Positions 1 through 11,394 are shown, counted from the first letter of the stretch. The stretch: 64,000 nucleotides of DNA from Kryptolebias marmoratus (GCF_001649575.2 NC_051431.1:1461917-1525916); one strand, 5' to 3'. Notes: generated by a model not told the origin, from the sequence alone. Translations and numbers: made by a program.

Positions 1-60
1 GTGGTGCAGCAGCCATCTTGGAACCAGAAAGTCGCAGGTTCGATTCCCCACCACGCCCGT
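1..60 (+). repeat. 3' half of a tRNA-derived SINE, cut by the window edge
   Basis: An internal B-box-like motif GGTTCGATTCC lies at 37-47, followed by CCCCACCAC, as in the T-arm and acceptor end of tRNA-derived SINEs. A poly-T run follows at about 100-121. The 5' half lies outside the window. It could be a tRNA fragment, but the upstream bases do not form a recognisable anticodon arm. Confidence 0.5.
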
Positions 61-760
61 ATGTTTTTCAACTAATCTCTAACTGCTCCCCTGGTGCTTT
101 TTTTTTTTTTTTTTTTTTTTTGGAAGCAGTTTACTAAATATAACTGGTTAAAAAAACAAACTAACTAAATATTGACTTTAAATGTTGTTGTTTTAAATGA
201 AGAGAACAAAAACCAAATAGTAACCTGCTAAATATCCATACATCCATTTATTCATTTAACAAAACAATGATTGAATAATTCAAATTAATGCATATTTAGC
301 GACTCTTAGAAAAATGTGCACACTTAATAATAAACAGAAAAGCATCTTTGCTTAAAAACCTAATTTGTGGTCTATAGTAAGCAGGCTGTAGCAGCTGCTG
401 CTGCATCTTCTTTTTCCCACTTAGCAGCTGATTTTTGTTTTTCTAATCTAGCTTTTAGCTGCATTTATGTTGAGTTTACCTGCTTGTTTTAACTTCTTCA
501 GCAGTTTTTCTGCCGTCACACTGTGGTAAATACGGCATGTGGTCTTTAAGAAAGACTTGATGGGAAATAAACGACCCAAACTCTGGTCTTGTCCTTGTTG
601 ACTGCAGGCTGGTGTCTGACCTTGAGACTCTGGATTTCTTGCAGGTCAGCACAGTGAAAGGATTTTTATCTGTTTGTTTGTAAACATTTTGCAGCCATTG
701 GGAGCCGAGGACTTGGTATCACATGTCCTCATCTCTGTCCCATCTTCTCACGTAGCAGCC
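61..760. other. intergenic DNA upstream of the first claudin
   Basis: AT-rich DNA with a poly-T run near 100-121. No coding segment was recognised. The last 150 bases become less AT-rich and lead into the TATA-like box of the next gene. Confidence 0.5.
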
Positions 761-766
761 TATAAA
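761..766 (+). promoter_or_regulatory. TATA-like box of the first claudin gene
   Basis: TATAAA lies 65 bases upstream of the predicted start codon at 831. That fits transcription starting near 790 and a short 5' leader without an intron. This is inferred from motif and spacing only. Confidence 0.45.
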
Positions 767-830
767 TTCAGACCCTCGCTGTTTCAGCAGTTTTCTTCTT
801 GCTTTTGGCGTGAGAACTAAAGCAGGCGAG

Positions 831-1463
831 ATGGCTTCTCAAGGGGTCCAGACGCTCAGCATTGTGATGGCTGCCATCGGCTGGCTCCTGGTGGTCGTCG
901 TGTGCGGCTTACCCATGTGGAAGGTCAGCGCTTTCATCGGCGCCAACATCATCACCGCTCAGACCATCTGGGAGGGGTTGTGGATGAACTGTGTGGTGCA
1001 GAGTACGGGTCAGATGCAGTGCAAGGTGTATGACTCGGTGCTGGCCCTGCCTCAGGACCTGCAGGCGGCTCGAGCCATGATCATCATCTCCATACTCCTG
1101 GGGATCTTCGGCGTCGCCATGTCGATTGCTGGTGGGAAATGCACCAACTGCATCGAGGTGGAGCAGTCCAAGTCCAAGGTTTGCATCGCTTCTGGGGTTC
1201 TGTTCGTCACCTCGGGGCTGCTCTGTCTCATTTCCGTCTCCTGGTCCGCTCACACCATCATCAACAACTTCTACAACCCGTTGTTGTTAAACGCCCAGAA
1301 GTACGAGATCGGAGCGGGGCTGTACATCGGCTGGGCAGCTACGGCCCTGCTGCTGATGGGAGGGGGGCTGCTGTGCTGGAACTGCCCCCCGAAAAACGAG
1401 CACCACTACGTGCCCAAGTTCACCCCGGTGAAGTCTGCAACCGCATCCAGAGAGTTCGTATGA
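831..1463 (+). CDS. claudin, claudin-3/4 type (gene 1 of cluster)
   Basis: Intronless gene for a 210-residue four-pass tight-junction protein, the usual claudin length. The start chosen is the second in-frame ATG (831), which begins with MASQG like claudin-4; the ATG at 810 would add seven residues unlike the family. The first extracellular loop holds W30, G49-L50-W51, C54 and C64, the claudin signature with its disulfide, and R81 follows in LQAAR. The second loop has the NFYNP motif. Four hydrophobic segments lie at about 8-28, 81-101, 117-140 and 160-182. After the fourth comes a CPP motif, a likely palmitoylation site. The tail ends in REFV, a variant of the usual YV PDZ ligand. A polyadenylation signal AATAAA lies at 1539. 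The family is certain; the exact paralog name is not. Confidence 0.95.
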   Translation: MASQGVQTLSIVMAAIGWLLVVVVCGLPMWKVSAFIGANIITAQTIWEGLWMNCVVQSTGQMQCKVYDSVLALPQDLQAARAMIIISILLGIFGVAMSIAGGKCTNCIEVEQSKSKVCIASGVLFVTSGLLCLISVSWSAHTIINNFYNPLLLNAQKYEIGAGLYIGWAATALLLMGGGLLCWNCPPKNEHHYVPKFTPVKSATASREFV

Positions 1464-2804
1464 GCCGTTTCCCCAACCGTGCATGGACTCGACAGGAGGA
1501 AGTGAAAGGCTGATTTCAATCTCGCAGGTTTTATGTTTAATAAATATCCCCAAATATTCAAAATCCTGACTGAACGAGCAGGTTCAGGTGTGGTTTGAGA
1601 GCAGAAATATGAAATTAAACCTTTAATATTGTTACCGCTTGCTTTTTTTTTCTTTCACGATTAGTCAAAATGTTTTCTGTTTAAATAATTTGCCTGTATA
1701 AAGATAAAACTGAACTTTTATTTTAAACGATGGATGATTACAATTGTGTGATTATTATAAAGAGTTTGTGAAAAAAAAAATCCTTAAACTTCATTTAACT
1801 TTTTTAACATGGAGGATGTTTATTTCCTTTGTGTCACAAAACTGTATTTTATCTGTTATCTTCTGGACTAACTCATTATTTTCTGTTGTTTTATATAAAC
1901 TATATTGTAAAATGATGATCAGTAACCCTAATCCTGAAAAATGGGGGATTGTATAATCCTGTTTTTTTAAGTAGGGTGGTGAGGAAATGGGTTTGGTTGT
2001 GTTTTCAACTTGTTTCCTTGTAGGAAACATGCTTATAGGAAGACTTTTTTTATTAAAGAAAACCCCTGTTATAGTTTTAAACCTCTGTTCTCTATAAACA
2101 CTGAAAACTGATGCTGTTGTTAATAACCTTTGATTAAAACTTCTTGACTTCTGAGCAACTCGGATGTAATCATGTCTTAATTAAAAGTATTTAAACGTTC
2201 TGTCCTGTAAAGCTGTGAATAAAACTAAATTAAACTGTAAGTGAAGGGTTTGTTTACGACAGTAAATTCCAGGAAGTGGTTGTTGCTGCAGGTATCATGT
2301 GACTTAAGGTGCGTCTCTGCTTGCTCATGCAAAGGTTTCTGTCATGTGACGAGGAGGGGATTGGTTTTCTGTGCAGAGTGACATCGTTTGTTGTGTTTGT
2401 CTGGAAAGTGGTTTCAATGAATCCAGAAAGAGGCCAGACTTCGTCTCCCTGTCTCAGCGCAGGTTCCCTGAAAACTGCTATCCAGGATTCATTTAACAGA
2501 AAAACAAGAATAATAATAAAATAACAGTTCAGGCTTAAATTAGGTTAGAACACCAGGACATCAGTTTCCTTTCTTGTTGTAACTAGCAGCTTTTTCTTTA
2601 TTTTCGTTATGATTTGTGTGTTTGTGAAATGTCAGGATTTCAGAATTCAGTACTTGAGCTTCAGCTTATTTTTTATTTGGATTTTTTCCAGTTTTTATCT
2701 GAGCTGCTTTCAGGATTTCTTTTAGGCTTATGAGTCATTTTAACACCAACCAATAAACCCCAAATAACTGCATATAAAAAATCTACAACTGCAGTTGTAA
2801 AACA
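1464..2804. other. 3' UTR and intergenic DNA
   Basis: Contains the polyadenylation signal of gene 1 at 1539-1544 and a second AATAAA near 2218. The remainder is AT-rich with no recognisable coding or RNA gene. The short open frames here have no family likeness. Confidence 0.5.
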
Positions 2805-3500
2805 AATAAAATAAACGCACAAGTTTCTGTCTGTTCAACAGTCCTGGATGGGAGCAGATGTTGTTCTAAAACCTGGACTAATGCACCCCCATACCATCAG
2901 AGAGGCAGGCTGACCTCTTTGGTCCAGAGGAGACACATCTGTTCACATCTGGCTTCTTCTTTGCCTGATAGAGCTTTAAGCAGCATCTGTGGACGGCACG
3001 GTGAGCTGTGTTTACAGAACAGAACCAGAACCAGCCTTGACCTTTGACCTCAGAGGTTTCTGCAGATTCTTCAGATCTGTTGATGATTTTAGGACCTGGA
3101 GATGAAATTATTCCTGTTTTCAGACAGTTTCTCTCAGCCTGGTGAACCTCTGCCCATCTTTCCTTCTTTAGATTCAGCCTCTAAATCCTCTTTTTATCTC
3201 CACTCCTCTCACTGACCTGCTGACAATTAACCTCATTAGTTACTAAAAGCTCCTCCAGATGTTTCTCATTCGTCCTGCTCACTTTTACAGCCTTTTGTTG
3301 CCTCTGGAACAACTTTGAGATGTGTTGCTGCCATCGAATTCAAAATGACTGGCACAGTTTCTTAGTTTAAATATTTGGTATGTTTACTGTGTTTCATTGT
3401 AGATTAAATAAGAACTTACAAGATTTGCCAATCTTTACTTTCTCTTTTTATTTACATTTTACACAACGACCCAATTTATTTTGTTTCTGGGGTTGGATTT
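2805..3500 (-). mobile_element. degenerate DNA transposon copy, reverse orientation
   Basis: About 600 bases match, as reverse complement, the stretch at 57565-58190. Shared parts include the CAGAACCAGAACCAGCC and GCAGATTCTTCAGATCTG segments and the terminal GGGGTTGG. The text also matches what I recall of a common fish DNA transposon whose ends read CCCCAATTC...AAGTTGGGA. The reading frame is broken by many stops, so it is a relic. Confidence 0.6.
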
Positions 3501-3654
3501 ATCAAAGCCTTTGACAATCTGGTTAAATATTTAGTAAACAGATTTTAGTCCCTTTGTTTTGTTGAAGCACTGAACTTAACTGAAAAAAAAACACCTTTAA
3601 ATTCTGAGGATTTTGTTCTGGACCTGAAACAGTTAAAGTGTGTTTTGCGAGGCC

Positions 3655-3775
3655 TGGGAAGCAGGAAGTGCCACTCCTCTACCTATGAGAGAAGGAAGGA
3701 AGTCATGTGACGACAGGATGGCGCTCCTCCTTCACAATCTGAGACAAACCCCTGATAAGAGAGTGGTTTCACTTA
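3655..3775 (+). promoter_or_regulatory. upstream block shared with the third claudin gene
   Basis: Segments such as GCCACTCCT, TACCT, GAGAGAAGGA, TGACGACAG and TCCTCC-TCACA occur in the same order upstream of the claudins at 3806 and 6386. This suggests a proximal promoter kept after duplication. No clear TATA box is present. Confidence 0.45.
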
Positions 3776-3805
3776 AACCGAGAAACCGTCCAAACCCTCC
3801 TCATC

Positions 3806-4447
3806 ATGGCGCAGATTAAGGAAACAATGGGTCAGGTCCTCAGCTCCGTCGGCCTGCTTCTGGCAGCGGTGACCTGTGGGATCCCCATGTGGCACTCGGT
3901 CTTCTTCTTAGGCTGCTCCGTTACCGGTCTGCGTCAGGTCATCTGGGAGGGCTTGTGGATGGACTGTCTGATCGAAAATGAAGTCCTGAAGTTGTGCAAG
4001 CTGAAGAACCTGGAGATGAGCTCGCTCTACGTGCAGGCAGCTCGCGTCATGACTGTCATCTCCATCCTCCTGGGGGTCGTTGGCATTGTTTTGCCAATCG
4101 CTGGTCGAAAATGCCCGTCCAAGTCAAAGGCTTTCATTGCTGCTGGGGTTCTGTTCATCGCCTCTGGACTGCTCTGTTGTGTTTCAGTCTCCTGGTGTGC
4201 CGTAACGGTCATGGACAAGATCTACCTACAAATGAGAGGGATAAAGTACGAGATCGGAGCGGCGCTGTACATCGGCTGGGCAGCTACCGCCCTGCTCCTG
4301 GTGGGAGGGGGGGCGCTGTGCTCAAACTGCCCTCCGAAAAACAAACCCCAATTCACCCGCATGGCGCCGGCCTCCACATCCAGAGAGTCGATCAGATGCT
4401 CCCCGGCCTCCGAGGGGACTCTCAGTGAAAAATACGAGCTGATTTAG
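3806..4447 (+). CDS. divergent claudin (gene 2 of cluster)
   Basis: Intronless, 213 residues. The claudin signature is present in the first loop: W29, G49-L50-W51, C54 and C64, with the family's nine-residue spacing between the cysteines. Conserved VQAAR follows. Between the cysteines the usual VVQSTGQMQ is replaced by a charged stretch, and an extra C37 sits in the loop. The second loop reads DKIYLQMRG in place of the NFYNP motif. The sequence after it, [18 protein letters not shown], is nearly that of gene 1. The tail is serine-rich and ends in YELI, not YV, so ordinary PDZ binding to ZO proteins is doubtful. Polyadenylation signal AATAAA at 4642. A functional barrier protein is likely but its loop chemistry differs from its neighbours. 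Confidence 0.93.
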   Translation: MAQIKETMGQVLSSVGLLLAAVTCGIPMWHSVFFLGCSVTGLRQVIWEGLWMDCLIENEVLKLCKLKNLEMSSLYVQAARVMTVISILLGVVGIVLPIAGRKCPSKSKAFIAAGVLFIASGLLCCVSVSWCAVTVMDKIYLQMRGIKYEIGAALYIGWAATALLLVGGGALCSNCPPKNKPQFTRMAPASTSRESIRCSPASEGTLSEKYELI

Positions 4448-6190
4448 AGTTTTTAGGACAGAGCTGGGGTCTGGACCCCTCTGTAGGTCAGAGAACTCCA
4501 GGCAGAGGAACCTGAGATGTTCTCCAGAAATCAAATCAGATAAAAAACAACACGTACTGCTCTAGTTTTGTTCTAATTATTACAGAAGGAAACTGTGGAC
4601 ATAATTTTGTGTTTAAGATCAGTTTGTGTAAATATTAAACAAATAAATCCAAACACCAAAAGAAATAAAATGTAGTTTCATGTTTAATCTCCTCTCAACA
4701 AAGATGATTTCTGTCTTTTCGACAGGATGCGTGTTTAAGAACTTCCTCTTGCGAAATTGTATTTTAACAGTTTGTGTATTTTGCAATTGTCTTTTCTGTT
4801 TCACAACAGGCTGACAAACCGTTGGACTCTTGTATTTATGCACTGAATTGTTACACGATATGATTTTTAAATAAAACAAATTCAGAACTACCAAAAGAGA
4901 GTAACGTTCTGTTATTTTAGAAGGGGTGTGAACAAATAAAAAAAGACTTTTTTTGATCCGAGGACTGACTGAGACCAGGTTTCTGTATGATTAGTTTGGA
5001 TTATTTTGCAGCCATCTTAGTAGTGTTCATTTTGTTCCTCAAGCTGTTGTTTTTAATGCCAACTTTAAGAAATGCCACAGGATGATTAACTTTTGTTTTT
5101 ATAGATTTTGTGAAGCCCTCTGTCAGGTGGGCGGTGTTAGGAGAGCAGGACTGTGGCGAAAACCTATTTTCTCCCCCACAGAGCGATAAATTCAGCCCCC
5201 CGCTCTGTAATCCTTTTAGTCTTTTGAAATACAAACAATATTAATGAAACAACGATTGTATGCACAGCAAAAACAGCGTTAGCTAAAAGTCTGGGCTCCT
5301 GTTGCTGTTTGGCTGATTGCTTCTGTCCGGTTGCTAGTTACTGAATTGTTCTCCTTTTTGTGTTTTAAAATACTTCCATACTGCAGACATGTTGGCACTT
5401 TAAGCTGCTGTACAGCAACAAAGACCGGGTCTCTGCTCCGACACGATGAATGAAAGATGCCTTGATGTGATCAGACCGGAACATCCCTACTTTTAACTTG
5501 TTTCCTTTACAGAAAGATGCTGATTGAATATCTGATTTTAATATCTTGAACCACTTTCTGTAGTTTCTATACTTTGGTTACTTCCTTTACAGCTGATCTC
5601 ACTGACTGAGGGACATATTTGACACCAGTATTCCTCGAAGGGATTCATGTTGCCTCCCACCTTGCATGTCAAAGTTTACAGAATATTTATGTCTCCTGTT
5701 ATCACAATATGAAATGTTTATTTAGGTAAAATGAGGCTGTGTCATTTTTGGCCTGATGAGAAAGCGTACATCACATAAACCGTAAATGTAGCACCTAGCA
5801 AGATGGTGGCCATGAATCTCACCCAGCGCTCTCAGTTGTCATTCCACTGTTTTTCTCTTTCAGTGGTTTGTTGAACTGGAAATAAAAAGAATCAGACTCA
5901 GCCGTGGTTCAAATACGTTTGCTTCATTGCATTTTATGTTCATTAAAGGCATATCTGCAGGTTTTACTGTAGTTTTATGTTTAACTTGTTTCTGAGTGGT
6001 GTGTTTGGAAGATAACACTTTTCTCAGAGCTTTCAATTCTGTATAAATTTACCATTTTTGATCAATGTTCATTCTTCCATCTTTGAGCTGCTTTCGGGAC
6101 ATTTGAAGTTGATTAGTGGTTTTAACTCAAACCAGTAAACCAATCATTACTGCAGGAAATAATCTGCATATTAAAGAAAGTCTTTTAAGG
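4448..6190. other. intergenic DNA with a dispersed repeat
   Basis: The polyadenylation signal of gene 2 lies at 4642. Around 5700-5890 the text (for example TAGCACCTAGCAAGATGG) resembles 35735-35940, so it is part of a dispersed element. Nothing coding was recognised. Confidence 0.5.
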
Positions 6191-6204
6191 CTCGAGGAAG
6201 GCCA

Positions 6205-6335
6205 TTGTTTAAAGGCGCCACTCCTTTACCTGCGAGAAAAGGAATCTTGTTCAGCCAGAGGAACTCACCTGACGACAGCTCAGCCATCCTCCTCCCTCAC
6301 ATTCTGGGACAGATCTGATCAGAAAGCTGTGTCGC
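6205..6335 (+). promoter_or_regulatory. upstream block shared with the second claudin gene
   Basis: Mirrors 3655-3775: GCCACTCCTTTACCTGCGAG, then CTGACGACAG, then TCCTCCCTCACATTCTG, in the same order and with similar spacing before the start codon. Likely a proximal promoter inherited in the duplication of genes 2 and 3. Confidence 0.45.
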
Positions 6336-6385
6336 TCGGAGAGAGCTGACAACCTGCTCATTCCTGCCGCGAACAAATCTTCATC

Positions 6386-7120
6386 ATGTCGAAGATTGCC
6401 AGGGAAACGACAGGGCAGATCATCAGCTTCGTCGGCCTCTGTTTGGCAGCGGTGACCTGTGGGATTCCCTTTTGGAGGGTGACCTCCTTCATCGGGGCCA
6501 ACATTGTGTCGGGTCAGATCATCTGGGATGGGTTGTGGATGAGGTGTGTGATGCAGAGCACAGGTCAGATGCAATGCTCGCTGACCAACAATGTGTTGAG
6601 CCTGTCGCAGGACCTGCAGGCCGCCCGAGCGCTGGTCATCATCTGCCTCGTCGTCGGCCTAATCGGCTTCATAGTCTCCTTTGTTGGAGCCAAGTGCACC
6701 AGCTGCCTGAAGACAGACCAGGGAAGCGCCATCGCTGTGATCTCGGCCGGCGTCCTCATCATCTTATCTGCAATCCTGATCCTGATCCCAGTCTGCTGGT
6801 CGGCAGCCATCACCATCTCAGACTTTGCCAGCCCCACGCTCACCCAGACCCAGAAGAGGGAGATCGGAGCGTCGATCTACATCGGCTGGGCGTCCGCTGG
6901 AATTCTTCTAATCGGAGGGATCGTCCTGACCACCTCGTGTCCTCCTCGAAGAAATTTTTATCCAAACTACACGGCACCATCGATGTACCCATACGCACCG
7001 GCAACGTACGCTCCTGTGTACGCTCCTCCATCCAGCCGGCCGTACACGTCCTCCGGATCTTACGTCCCCAACAAACCTTACGTTGCTCCGGCGACATACT
7101 CGCCCCGGCAGTTCATCTGA
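6386..7120 (+). CDS. claudin with a long Tyr/Pro-rich tail (gene 3 of cluster)
   Basis: Intronless, 244 residues, about 30 longer than its neighbours. Signature residues are W30, G49-L50-W51, C54 and C64 in the first loop, and R81 in LQAAR. Four hydrophobic segments are in the usual places. The second loop reads DFASPTLTQTQKREIG, so the aromatic residue of NFYNP is lost. After the CPP motif at the end of the fourth segment, the tail of about 55 residues is rich in Tyr, Pro, Ala and Ser, with near-repeats such as YAPATYAPVYAPP and VAPATYSP. It ends in RQFI, not YV. The first eleven residues, MSKIARETTGQ, resemble gene 2. AATAAA lies at 7442. The claudin identity is sure; the role of the tail is unknown. 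Confidence 0.94.
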   Translation: MSKIARETTGQIISFVGLCLAAVTCGIPFWRVTSFIGANIVSGQIIWDGLWMRCVMQSTGQMQCSLTNNVLSLSQDLQAARALVIICLVVGLIGFIVSFVGAKCTSCLKTDQGSAIAVISAGVLIILSAILILIPVCWSAAITISDFASPTLTQTQKREIGASIYIGWASAGILLIGGIVLTTSCPPRRNFYPNYTAPSMYPYAPATYAPVYAPPSSRPYTSSGSYVPNKPYVAPATYSPRQFI

Positions 7121-8280
7121 AACCGAACTGAGCACAGACTGACATTTCCACCACCGCGTCAGAAGTCCTGGAAGTTAAAATGTACCAAATATGTGTTGTA
7201 TTTTTAAAGCGTGGTATGTAATCCTGTAAATCGTGATGTAAAGTTAATTGTGAGTTTTAAACTCTACAAACTGATTTCTCTTTTTTTTGCCTTAATGTTT
7301 TTGCTCTCAGTCAGAAACATTATGTCTTTATAGTTTTGCACAGAAGCAACATCTTTCACAAGAAAATCACTGTTTATATATTTATATTTATGAACAAAAA
7401 GTATCTCCTGCAAGCAGTAAATATCAGTCATGTTTTCTGTAAATAAATGTTTCTACTTTCACTTCTAAATCTGTTTGTGGAGTCGTTCTGTTTCATCATG
7501 AAATATACAAATAAACACAGTTTAAATCAAATTAGCTTTATTTCTAGAAAACATTTAAAACAACCAAAGTCCTGCACAAAGAACAACAATTAAAACAATG
7601 AAACAAATAACCAAAAACATTAAAATAATAATCAAAACAGAAAAAGAGGTGATAAAACACAAAGTATAAAAGAAAATAAAAGGTCAAATTACTTAAAAGC
7701 TAAAGAAAAAAGCTAAAGAAAATGAATCTATGAGTTTGTAAAGTTAAAAATATCTATTTACAAATTATAATATTTAATTTTTATATTATTTAATATAATA
7801 ATATTTATTATTAGTTTATTTTAAGTTATAAAATGAAAACAGTCTTTGATGAAACAAAAACAAATAAATAATTAAATCTGGTCTCATCAGTTTAATAATA
7901 ACAGAAATCAGCTTTAAACTTTTATTATTTCTTCCGATTACAGAACAAAAATAAACAGTACAACCAGGAAACTTCGCCCTAAATGGAGAATTGTTCTCAC
8001 ATCCGGTGAAACTCTTACTCACATTGGTGTTTTTCTTTAAACCTGAAACCTGTGACTGGACGTGACGTCCCGGTCCACCGTCCAACCAGCGCCGAGCCGC
8101 AGGCGGAGCGCTGTTTGAACCAGGAATGCAGCGCCTCATTTGCATCCGGTCGTTTCGAGCCGAAGTACATCCCATCGAAACCGCTCCTCGTCTGCGTGCA
8201 GATAAAGAGAAGAATCCGGTTGGACCGGTAAATCGCCGGTTTCAGGTCGGAGGGAAGGATGCTTGGGCTCCACCTTCAAG
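7121..8280. other. 3' UTR, AT-rich intergenic DNA and a SINE/LINE-tail-like repeat
   Basis: The polyadenylation signal of gene 3 is at 7442-7447. At about 7515-7620 the text resembles the common fish repeat tail that contains TTTATTT...ACAACCAAAGT...CACAAAG. The block 7740-7830 is almost pure A+T. From about 8050 the sequence becomes GC-richer toward the next promoter. Confidence 0.4.
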
Positions 8281-8282
8281 AC

Positions 8283-8289
8283 TTTAAAA
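8283..8289 (+). promoter_or_regulatory. possible TATA-like box of the fourth claudin
   Basis: TTTAAAA lies about 90 bases before the start codon, in a locally GC-richer region. Position fits a core promoter, but the motif is weak. Confidence 0.3.
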
Positions 8290-8375
8290 CCGGCAGCGTC
8301 CTGAAACAGACTTCATTCGACTTTCCGACCACAGCCGACTTCTTAGTTTGACTCCTCTCCAACTCAAACCTCATC

Positions 8376-9011
8376 ATGGTGTCTCAGGGACGACAGCTGC
8401 TGGGCTTTGTCCTCGCTGCCATCGGCTTCATCGGGACCATCATCGTGTGCGCCCTGCCGATGTGGAAAGTGACGGCCTTCATCGGAGCCAACATCGTGAC
8501 GGCGCAGGTCATCTGGGAAGGCCTGTGGATGAACTGTGTGATGCAGAGCACGGGTCAGATGCAGTGTAAGATCTATGACTCCTTGCTGGCGCTGCCCCAG
8601 GACCTGCAGGCCGCCAGGGCCCTCGTGGTCATTGCCATCATCGTCGCCGCCATGGGAATCGTCCTGGGCATCGCCGGAGGAAAGTGCACCAACTTTGTGG
8701 AGGAGCCACGGGCCAAAGCCAGGGTGGCCATCGCCGCCGGGGTCATGTTCATCTGCGCTGGCGTTCTGGTGCTCATCCCGGTGTGCTGGTCTGCCAACAC
8801 CATCATCAGAGATTTCTACAACCCCATCATGACCAACGCCCAGAGGAGAGAGCTGGGGGCCGCGCTCTACATCGGCTGGGGCACCGCGGCACTTCTCCTG
8901 CTGGGAGGGGCCCTCCTCTGCAGCTCCTGCCCCCCCAAGAGCGAGGCCAAAGAGTACCCGGTCATGTACAGCCCGGCCAGGTCCGCCGCCACCAGCCGGG
9001 CCTACGTCTGA
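8376..9011 (+). CDS. claudin, claudin-4-like (gene 4 of cluster)
   Basis: Intronless, 211 residues, a textbook claudin. The first loop has W30, G49-L50-W51, C54, QSTGQMQ and C64; R81 follows in [15 protein letters not shown] closes the second membrane segment, and the second loop has [17 protein letters not shown]. The fourth segment is followed by CSSCPPK, a likely palmitoylation site. The tail ends in RAYV, a standard PDZ ligand for ZO scaffold proteins. Start context is CATCATGG. The coding region is richer in G and C than its flanks. AATAAA lies at 9353. Similarity to human claudin-3 and claudin-4 as I remember them is high across the whole length. Confidence 0.96.
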   Translation: MVSQGRQLLGFVLAAIGFIGTIIVCALPMWKVTAFIGANIVTAQVIWEGLWMNCVMQSTGQMQCKIYDSLLALPQDLQAARALVVIAIIVAAMGIVLGIAGGKCTNFVEEPRAKARVAIAAGVMFICAGVLVLIPVCWSANTIIRDFYNPIMTNAQRRELGAALYIGWGTAALLLLGGALLCSSCPPKSEAKEYPVMYSPARSAATSRAYV

Positions 9012-11390
9012 GCATTTTTATCGCTTCGATCTGACTTTCTGACAGCACCACGGCTCGCGGGACTGTCGCACGGAGACACACAGAAAGACTGAGTAAAAAA
9101 AGATGGGATGTTTGGTGGAATCTGGCAGGAAAGTCTTCCAGTGTTTGCATGTTCTGCAGAGAATAAGCTGTTTTATCTTGTGTTTGAGCTTATTGTTGCA
9201 CCAGCAGGCTGTTAACAAACACAAAAAGCTCTGAGACAAACTGTATAGTGTTAGTGATTTATTGTGAATTTGTGAATTTAGGATTCTACTCATATCTTTG
9301 CTTTACAGCAGAATCAAATACCTGCGTTTGTTTATTAATATCACCTTTTTGTAATAAAATATTTACATTTTATGCCTTTGTCAACATGTATTTTTTGCTC
9401 TAAAGGTTTGGTTTTACACTCATACTCTGAATTATTAAAAAAAACTAATTTGTAACGCCACATAAACCCAGTTTCACACTTTTATTAAAGAAAAATGAAT
9501 ATAAACATATTTTGTGACTGAGCGAAAAGAAAGTAGGTCATAAGGTGTAACTAAGCTGAGAGCTGAAAAACAAACTTTATTCTTCTAAAAATGTGTTCAG
9601 CATGTTTTCCTTTAAGCTGGTTTAACTGGTTTTACAGATCTGACTTCAGCCCAAACTATTTCTGCTCAGTTTCAACAAATGAAAACGTTTCACTCAGTAA
9701 AGGTGTGACTCACATCCGTAAGGTTTTGGACAAAATGACAGAAAGAGAAATCAAACACACACAAACTTGTCAAAAGCATAAATTTAGATGCTTCAATACT
9801 TTAAGCTTTTACTGCTGGCAGCTGTTGGGTGATAAATAATAATAATACAGCAGATTGAAGCTGATCAATCAGGAGGAAAATCTAAGTTCAAATAAAGAAA
9901 CGTCATTTTCTGGAGACCTGCAGCGTGGACGCTGAATTCTGAACGACTTCGCTGAAGAAGCAGAAACTGAACTGATTGCTAAATCAGCAAAAAGTTGCAA
10001 AATGTTAGCAACAAAAACTAAAAACTGCACAACAGTTTGTGCAATAATATGCAATATCCCAAGATGTCACTTTTAGCTACTATTAGCCACTGTTCTTTTA
10101 ACTAAGGTCAGTTGGCTGTGGTGGCCATCTTGAAATGGATGGGTAATCAGTTATAGATGTACGTCCAATGATTATTTTCTGAAAGTGGTTTATGAGGTAT
10201 TTTGATAACAAACACATAAAATTACTGAAAACACTACAAACTAAAGTCATAATCCAAAGCTGTTCGGCTCATTTATCAAAGTCGGTGAAATCCTGTTTTA
10301 AACCTGGATCTGTAAAAAATACAAATAAAAAAACTAATTAACTAATAATAGTTTTGTGTGTTTGTTAAAATCTTATTTAAAAGCATTTATCTTATTAATT
10401 TGTGCTAAGCTGCTGAAAGTGAACAGATTTATTTACTGAAAGTCTCATTTTCATCCTTTGTTTTATTATTATTGATGACAGCATCATTGACGTCATTTAT
10501 CTGTGATCAGTTCTGCTCAAAGTCAGGAATGTGATACCAGATAAAACCTGAAAGAGAACAGGGTGTGTTCACACCTGTCAAACACACTCTGCAGCTACGA
10601 TGATGCCGTCCTTCATCACAATGGAAACAAACTCATTTCCTGAAAATAAAACAGCGTCTTTGATTTTCTGTACGATGACTGAACAACAGACGTGACCTGA
10701 TTTTAAAAACCCCACAAACAACCAGAAACACGACTCGGTTATTGCTTGGCAAGAATAACATTATTTAAAACAAAAGTGGTGGATTTGGCTCAGACAGCCA
10801 CCAGGGTGGGAAACAAAATCTACAAATTTCTGAAAGGAAAAGTTTTGAGTCGTTTTGTTAAGTGAAACTGTTAAGACTTTATTATTGTTGCCACATTTAG
10901 GTTGTTGTTGACTCAACTTGAACAAATTTAAGGCCCAGCAAGTTCATCTCATGTTGAGAAATGATGAAGTTCTGCCTGTTTTGGTCAAACCAACCCATCA
11001 ACCGGCTGTAGTTCTCATGCCAGGCCACTAGTTGGCGCTGACAGACATCAGCCTCTCAGCTACATATAAAATGGTGAATATTCATGTGGACCTGCAGGGA
11101 GGTTGTGTTGCTGCTGCGTGTTGAGAAGGGTGAGAAACACAAACCGCACTCTGCTGTCCTCCATTGTTACTTTATAGTTATTCCAGCTTTCAGAAACATA
11201 TAATGGAGCTTTAGGCCTGATCCCCAGTCAGTTTCACTCCAAGCCACACCTGCACTCATGTGACCAGAGTGGCCCATCAGTGAGCCAGACAAACAATGAC
11301 CCTAACGAGCCTCTGTTGTTAGGAGAGCGAGAACAATCTGCAAGCAATCCAGCTTACATCACATCTCAGCTTTAAAAGCTCAACTCCACA
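9012..11390. other. 3' UTR and intergenic DNA
   Basis: The polyadenylation signal of gene 4 is at 9353-9358. A copy of the dispersed repeat with GGTGGCCATCTTG lies at about 10076-10212. No further gene was recognised. Confidence 0.5.
10076..10212 (+). repeat. dispersed repeat with GCCATCTTG core, copy 1
   Basis: Contains the order GGTGGCCATCTTGAA, then TAGATGTACGTCCAATGATT, then TTTCTGAAAG, then a degenerate GATAACAAAC. The same order recurs at many places in this window. Partial and decayed. Confidence 0.6.
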
Positions 11391-11394
11391 CTCT

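Noticed and set aside
1..60. A functional tRNA gene at the left edge
   Set aside because: Only the T-arm-like part is present, the upstream bases lack an anticodon arm, and the text resembles SINE copies.
909..1253. Long open frames antisense or out of frame to the claudin genes
   Set aside because: They mirror GC-rich coding DNA; the sense frame encodes a full claudin with all signature residues, and the shadows match no family. The same applies under the other six claudins.
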